Shown: positions 60,745 to 64,000 of the stretch, piece after piece | How the letters are laid out: each line of letters starts with the position of its first letter | Position numbering within the stretch: position 1 is the first letter of the stretch | Assembly (NCBI GenBank): GCA_963971425.1 | Contig: OZ020521.1 | Span: 10,557,519 to 10,621,518, forward strand | Length of the DNA stretch: 64,000 nucleotides | Reading direction: 5' to 3' | Source: Bryoerythrophyllum caledonicum | Lineage: Eukaryota > Streptophyta > Bryopsida > Pottiales > Pottiaceae | Position numbers and translations under genes: made by a program | The notes under the pieces: model-generated | Told to the model about the DNA's origin: nothing | The model's database searches: none | Seen by the model: the letters and a program-made list of their open reading frames with translations, nothing else

Positions 60745-61444
60745 GACACAAGTACGAGAAGTAGTGAAGAAAAGAGTAAAAGGATATAGATACTAGAAGT
60801 GGAGAAGGGAACAGATATCATGTAAGCGCACTTCTGCGTCGAAAGACAACAGATAGCAAAACAAACCGAGAACACTGCACACAAACACCTGAAATAAATC
60901 TCAAGGGCTGGAATATGTTTTTCATAAATTTTTGATGTTGTACAGTTGGTGTTACAAGGGTTGTTCGTAGTTTACAGACCTTCGAGCGCTTCTCCAGGCC
61001 TCTTGACACCTGCACGTCCCAAAATAATGATTAATAATATGATCAAAACTGAGATGTTTGTGAAATTAGCCGTAGTTTCAAGAAGATACCCCTCTTGCAG
61101 AACCTTTTGTTCACTTTTAATAGCTATTAGGTGGGGAAGAGTTTGGTGGTCTCTCAACTCAAGTTTGAGAGGGAAGGAGAGGTCATGTTGTTAGCAGCAT
61201 TTTCCTCTTTTGAGAGGGTTATGAATAGAGCTATTTAAGGCTGCCTTCAGATGAGAAAAGAGGTCAAACCTCACGGTGTCTTTGCCTCACATTTCAGGTA
61301 ACTTCATCATCAAAAGATTGTGTTAAGTCATGATTCATAAGATGACACTATTGTTGAGATGAACACGGAAGAACATAAACAATACTTACCACAGACTTGG
61401 ATTGTGGGCACAAGCGCTTCCCCGGTTTCCAGAGGATCACACTC
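60745..61444. other. Convergent 3' region between IFT172 and the AS8-like gene
   Basis: It holds the presumed 3' UTRs of both genes. No further coding sequence was seen. Confidence 0.5.
60893..60898 (+). terminator. Candidate polyadenylation signal for IFT172
   Basis: AATAAA lies about 150 nt after the IFT172 stop codon, followed by T-rich sequence. Plant poly(A) signals are loose, so this is only a plausible 3' end. Confidence 0.35.
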
Positions 61445-62548
61445 CTAGCCATGTGCACTACAGTCTTGTTGAGGAGAGAGAGCTACCGAGCTGGAGGTGG
61501 AGAATCTGACTTGAGAGAGGCCGTCATTTGGAGGAGCGATGGGAGATTTCTCTTCCGTGTTCTGGTGCTTCGATCTGAGCTGCGAGATCTGGGTGCCCAT
61601 GGATTGCCAGGTTTGAGCAGCCAAGGTGGATACGATGGGGAGTACCAGTGTAGTCATCTGGCTAACTCGTTGCCCGGCTCCTGTCACAACTGCAGCACAA
61701 GGAATGTCAGGTTTGAATCACACCTGTGGATCCTACAACTTTAAACAGAGACGAAGACCACATGCGTAAACATGGTACCGGTTGATTGTTTCCTCATCTA
61801 CCCACATATGATCTGCTCCCCAATATGCACGTTCATAAACCCTAAACCCTAAGACTCCAACACAAACATCCCAGCATCATAAAATCTCATAATTAATACC
61901 TGTGGATCCTAAATTCAACCCTATGTACACGATCCCTCCTCAAATGTAACAAAAATGTAACCAGAATCCACATTTGTAAACCCTAAACCCTAAACCTCCA
62001 ACACAAAGACCCCAGCATCAATAGAAACCCAGTCCTCGGAAGCCAACATACTGAATTAGAACCGATGCACCTCACAATATCCCCCATCAAAATGTATGTA
62101 CCCAAAATGAAAGCAGAATCCACCTTCATAAACCCTAAAACTCCAACACAAACACCCCACCATCCCTCGTCAAATTGTCGCCATAACGCAACAAGAATGT
62201 GCTCAAAATTAGTGCAGAAAAAAATACAAAAAAAAAAACACGCCCGATCAACAACAACAACCCAGGAGAGGTATTGAGATTGGAAGACTGATGAGACGGA
62301 ATCTGACCCTTGCAAGGCAGGCAGGTGACACCGGAGGCCGGTAAGCCGATGCCCACTCCCACGAGCGTGACGCCCATGCTGAAGCCGACGCCGCAGCCCG
62401 AGCCCACGAAGCCCACGACCTCGGGCCCGAAGCCCGGCCCCCACCCCACGCCGCAGCCCACGCCCACGCCGAAGCCCCAGAACGCGCCGTACGTCGGGTG
62501 CACCGGGTTCCAGCGCTTGTACCCGCGGATCAAACCACCGATCGCCAT
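61445..62548 (-). CDS. Cadmium-induced protein AS8-like small glycine-rich membrane protein, two exons
   Basis: Exon 1 is 62548-62308 and exon 2 is 61689-61445 (minus strand). The donor AAGG-GTCAGA and acceptor CTGCAG-TT agree in phase, giving 161 aa. Exon 1 encodes WNPVHPTYGAFWGFG followed by a glycine-rich stretch with GWGPGFGPEV and GCGVGF (about residues 13-60). I recognise this as the conserved N-terminal signature of plant AS8-like proteins, a poorly characterised family named from a cadmium-responsive Arabidopsis transcript. The Gly/Val stretch could form membrane-spanning helices. Exon 2 encodes a variable tail (TLAAQTWQSMGTQISQLRSK) and ends ...DCSAHG. The exon 1 call is strong. Exon 2 rests on splice phase and position and could be wrong. 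The gene converges on IFT172 (stop codons about 0.7 kb apart). Its molecular role is unknown. Confidence 0.72.
61830..62150. repeat. Three ~145-bp tandem units with telomere-like cores in the AS8-like intron
   Basis: Each unit contains a telomere-like core (AAACCCTAAACCCTAA in two units, AAACCCTAAAA in the third), then CTCCAACACAAA and CCCAGCATC-like text. The cores start near 61838, 61977 and 62130. The TTTAGGG-type core is the usual plant telomere repeat. Confidence 0.7.
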
Positions 62549-62639
62549 CCCTCACAGGCCCACAAACAACACCTCATCCGACACATGCATCTACAGAAGA
62601 AGCTCAAAAAGCAGAGAAGGAATCATTGAGCTCACGCTT

Positions 62640-62843
62640 CACAGTTTTCTCTTCACAAATCCAACCTTCAACACATGATCGCATATTCACCTACAAATTC
62701 AGCTTGAAAACCAGAAAAGGAATTCACATCGTCACAGCGCACACAGTTTTCTCCTCACAAATTCAACCTTCAACACATCACATATTCACCAACAGATTCA
62801 AGCTTGAAAACCAGAAAGGGAATTCTCATCACCATAGCTCCGT
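62640..62843. repeat. Tandem duplication (~102-bp unit, two copies) upstream of the AS8-like gene
   Basis: Two direct copies start at 62640 and 62742. Each runs from CACAGTTTTCTC through CAACCTTCAACACAT to GCTTGAAAACCAGAAA and GGAATTC. They lie 90-300 bp upstream of the AS8-like ATG, so they fall in its promoter or 5' UTR. Confidence 0.75.
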
Positions 62844-64000
62844 TCTTAAGATTTCACAACCTAATTCCAACCTAACCATGCAAATTGAGATTTAACACAT
62901 CCAGGACCACGTTTGGGCCTCTCAGCCTCTAAAGGGTTAATTCTCTTCTTTGCAAATACAAATAATACGAACTCTGGTCCCCCAGATGGATGCCCAGAGT
63001 GTTAAATTTGAAGAGATGATGTGCGAAGGTTAAATGTGTTTTCTTCTTAGAGTTTTTAGGGGATATCATTTAATTCTGGGAAGGGTTGGATATTTTCAAT
63101 TTTTTGTTTATGTATAAGTATGGACATTGTGTGTTGGATAGCAATGGTATTGGTTTTAGTGAATGTCTTTCTAATTGGATTGATGGGGATATTGAATGTA
63201 TTTTCAAGACTTTTCATAGAGGAGATAAAGATTCTGCGAGGGATTGATCTCAACATTCAATACAACTTAGGATCAAGGAATGGACCACTTAGAGCCTCAA
63301 TTCAACTATGAATTTATATTTGTTATATTCTCAAATTCCCCTTAAATTATGATTGTTAAATTATTAATTTACTAGAGTTGTTAACTTTGGAGGCATAAGA
63401 TTTTGATGATGTCTGCATTTAAGTGAAAGCAACATACACTCTGATACCCATAATTGGTCGACGCACATATACCAGTAAAGGTCATTTATGGGATTTTACG
63501 GATTTGCCTAAATACCCCGGTCGAGCGTTGCATCAAGCCTCAGGCTTGGAAGGGTAGGGAGGGTAGGGACAAAACTAGCCCCTATTTTTATGTTGGAGGG
63601 GGGCCCTATTTGATCTAAATGGGGCCCACCGAGGGTAATTTGGGGTTGCAGGCCCCAATTTTGTAAAAAAAACCCAAAAAACCCTCTAGAACCCTCAATC
63701 GAGCAGGGCCAAAAAAATGGTCCCACCCAAGCCTGGCGCCCGACCCATGCTCGACCAGGGTGAATAAGGAGATCCGGACTTGACCTCCATGTTTTGGAAC
63801 CTCATCACCTTTTCTGGCCCTGACATGCTGAGCCTCATCGCATGTAAGTGTGGAAGTCTGTTAATATGTTTGGCAGCAAAACTGCAGAATATTTTCCCAT
63901 CACCGCCCTTCGTTTTACCATCCCTCCCAAAATTCATCCAACGACTTAGTTATTACACCCAAGAAATTACTGTTCGTGTTTGGTTCATTTCCTAGGTTTT
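62844..64000. other. Right-end intergenic stretch
   Basis: Contains a TTAA-type right end at about 62,905-62,940 (GGCCTCTCAGCCTCTAAAGGGTTAA, in part) and the inverted-repeat MITE at 63.5 kb. No gene was recognised. Confidence 0.45.
63517..63760. mobile_element. Short inverted-repeat MITE with CCCYGGTCGAGC ends
   Basis: CCCCGGTCGAGCGTTGCATC at the left is mirrored by CGACCCATGCTCGACCAGGG at the right, with CAGGCTTGG and CCAAGCCTG just inside. It has no coding content. Confidence 0.65.

Noticed and set aside
62310-62678. 122-codon plus-strand Pro/Thr-rich frame
   Set aside because: It is the complement of the glycine-rich exon 1 of the AS8-like gene and has no independent support.

Overview
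This window is nuclear DNA from a eukaryote, most likely a streptophyte with flagellated sperm (a bryophyte, lycophyte, fern, motile-sperm gymnosperm or charophyte) rather than a flowering plant. It carries a complete intraflagellar-transport gene (IFT172), which flowering plants lack. It also carries two plant-type genes (RIN4/NOI-like and cadmium-induced AS8-like), plant-style GT-AG introns and interstitial TTTAGGG-type repeats. The background is AT-rich and crowded with small transposons.

Layout: 1-4.4 kb is repeat-rich and has no recognisable gene. 4.4-9.9 kb holds a broken, multi-exon hAT-like transposase gene with an Ala/Gly/Ser-rich N-terminus, a BED-like zinc finger and a DUF4371/RNase-H-like core. 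14.2-16.75 kb is a decayed Tc1/mariner (DD34E) transposon with long, multi-unit terminal inverted repeats, and 23.2-24.2 kb is a non-autonomous relative of it. 26,109-60,744 (+) is IFT172. I could place 48 exons, every junction phase-consistent, giving a 1748-residue protein; human IFT172 is 1749 residues as I recall it. Intron 32 is 10.3 kb, is packed with repeats, and contains an intact antisense RIN4-like gene (47,246-47,812, minus). 61,445-62,548 (minus) is a two-exon AS8-like small membrane protein gene that converges on the 3' end of IFT172.

Mobile DNA dominates the non-coding space. There are at least nine 0.7-0.95 kb copies of a family with TTAA-CCCCTAAAGG termini (piggyBac-like non-autonomous elements). 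A roughly 335-bp element with GGTAAGSC ends occurs five times, always in IFT172 introns and always in the sense orientation. There are also several foldback or hairpin elements, including one with perfect 42-bp arms.

The three cellular genes do not form a pathway: IFT172 is a ciliary transport protein, RIN4-like proteins are membrane-anchored immune regulators, and AS8-like is a small glycine-rich membrane protein. I see no convincing new multi-gene system. The most unusual items are the nested antisense RIN4-like gene, the intron 3 donor that matches a transposon terminus, the reiterated Tc1 ends, and the cysteine-rich C-terminus of IFT172. All exon calls come from reading the sequence by eye and from remembered family sequences; no search was run.
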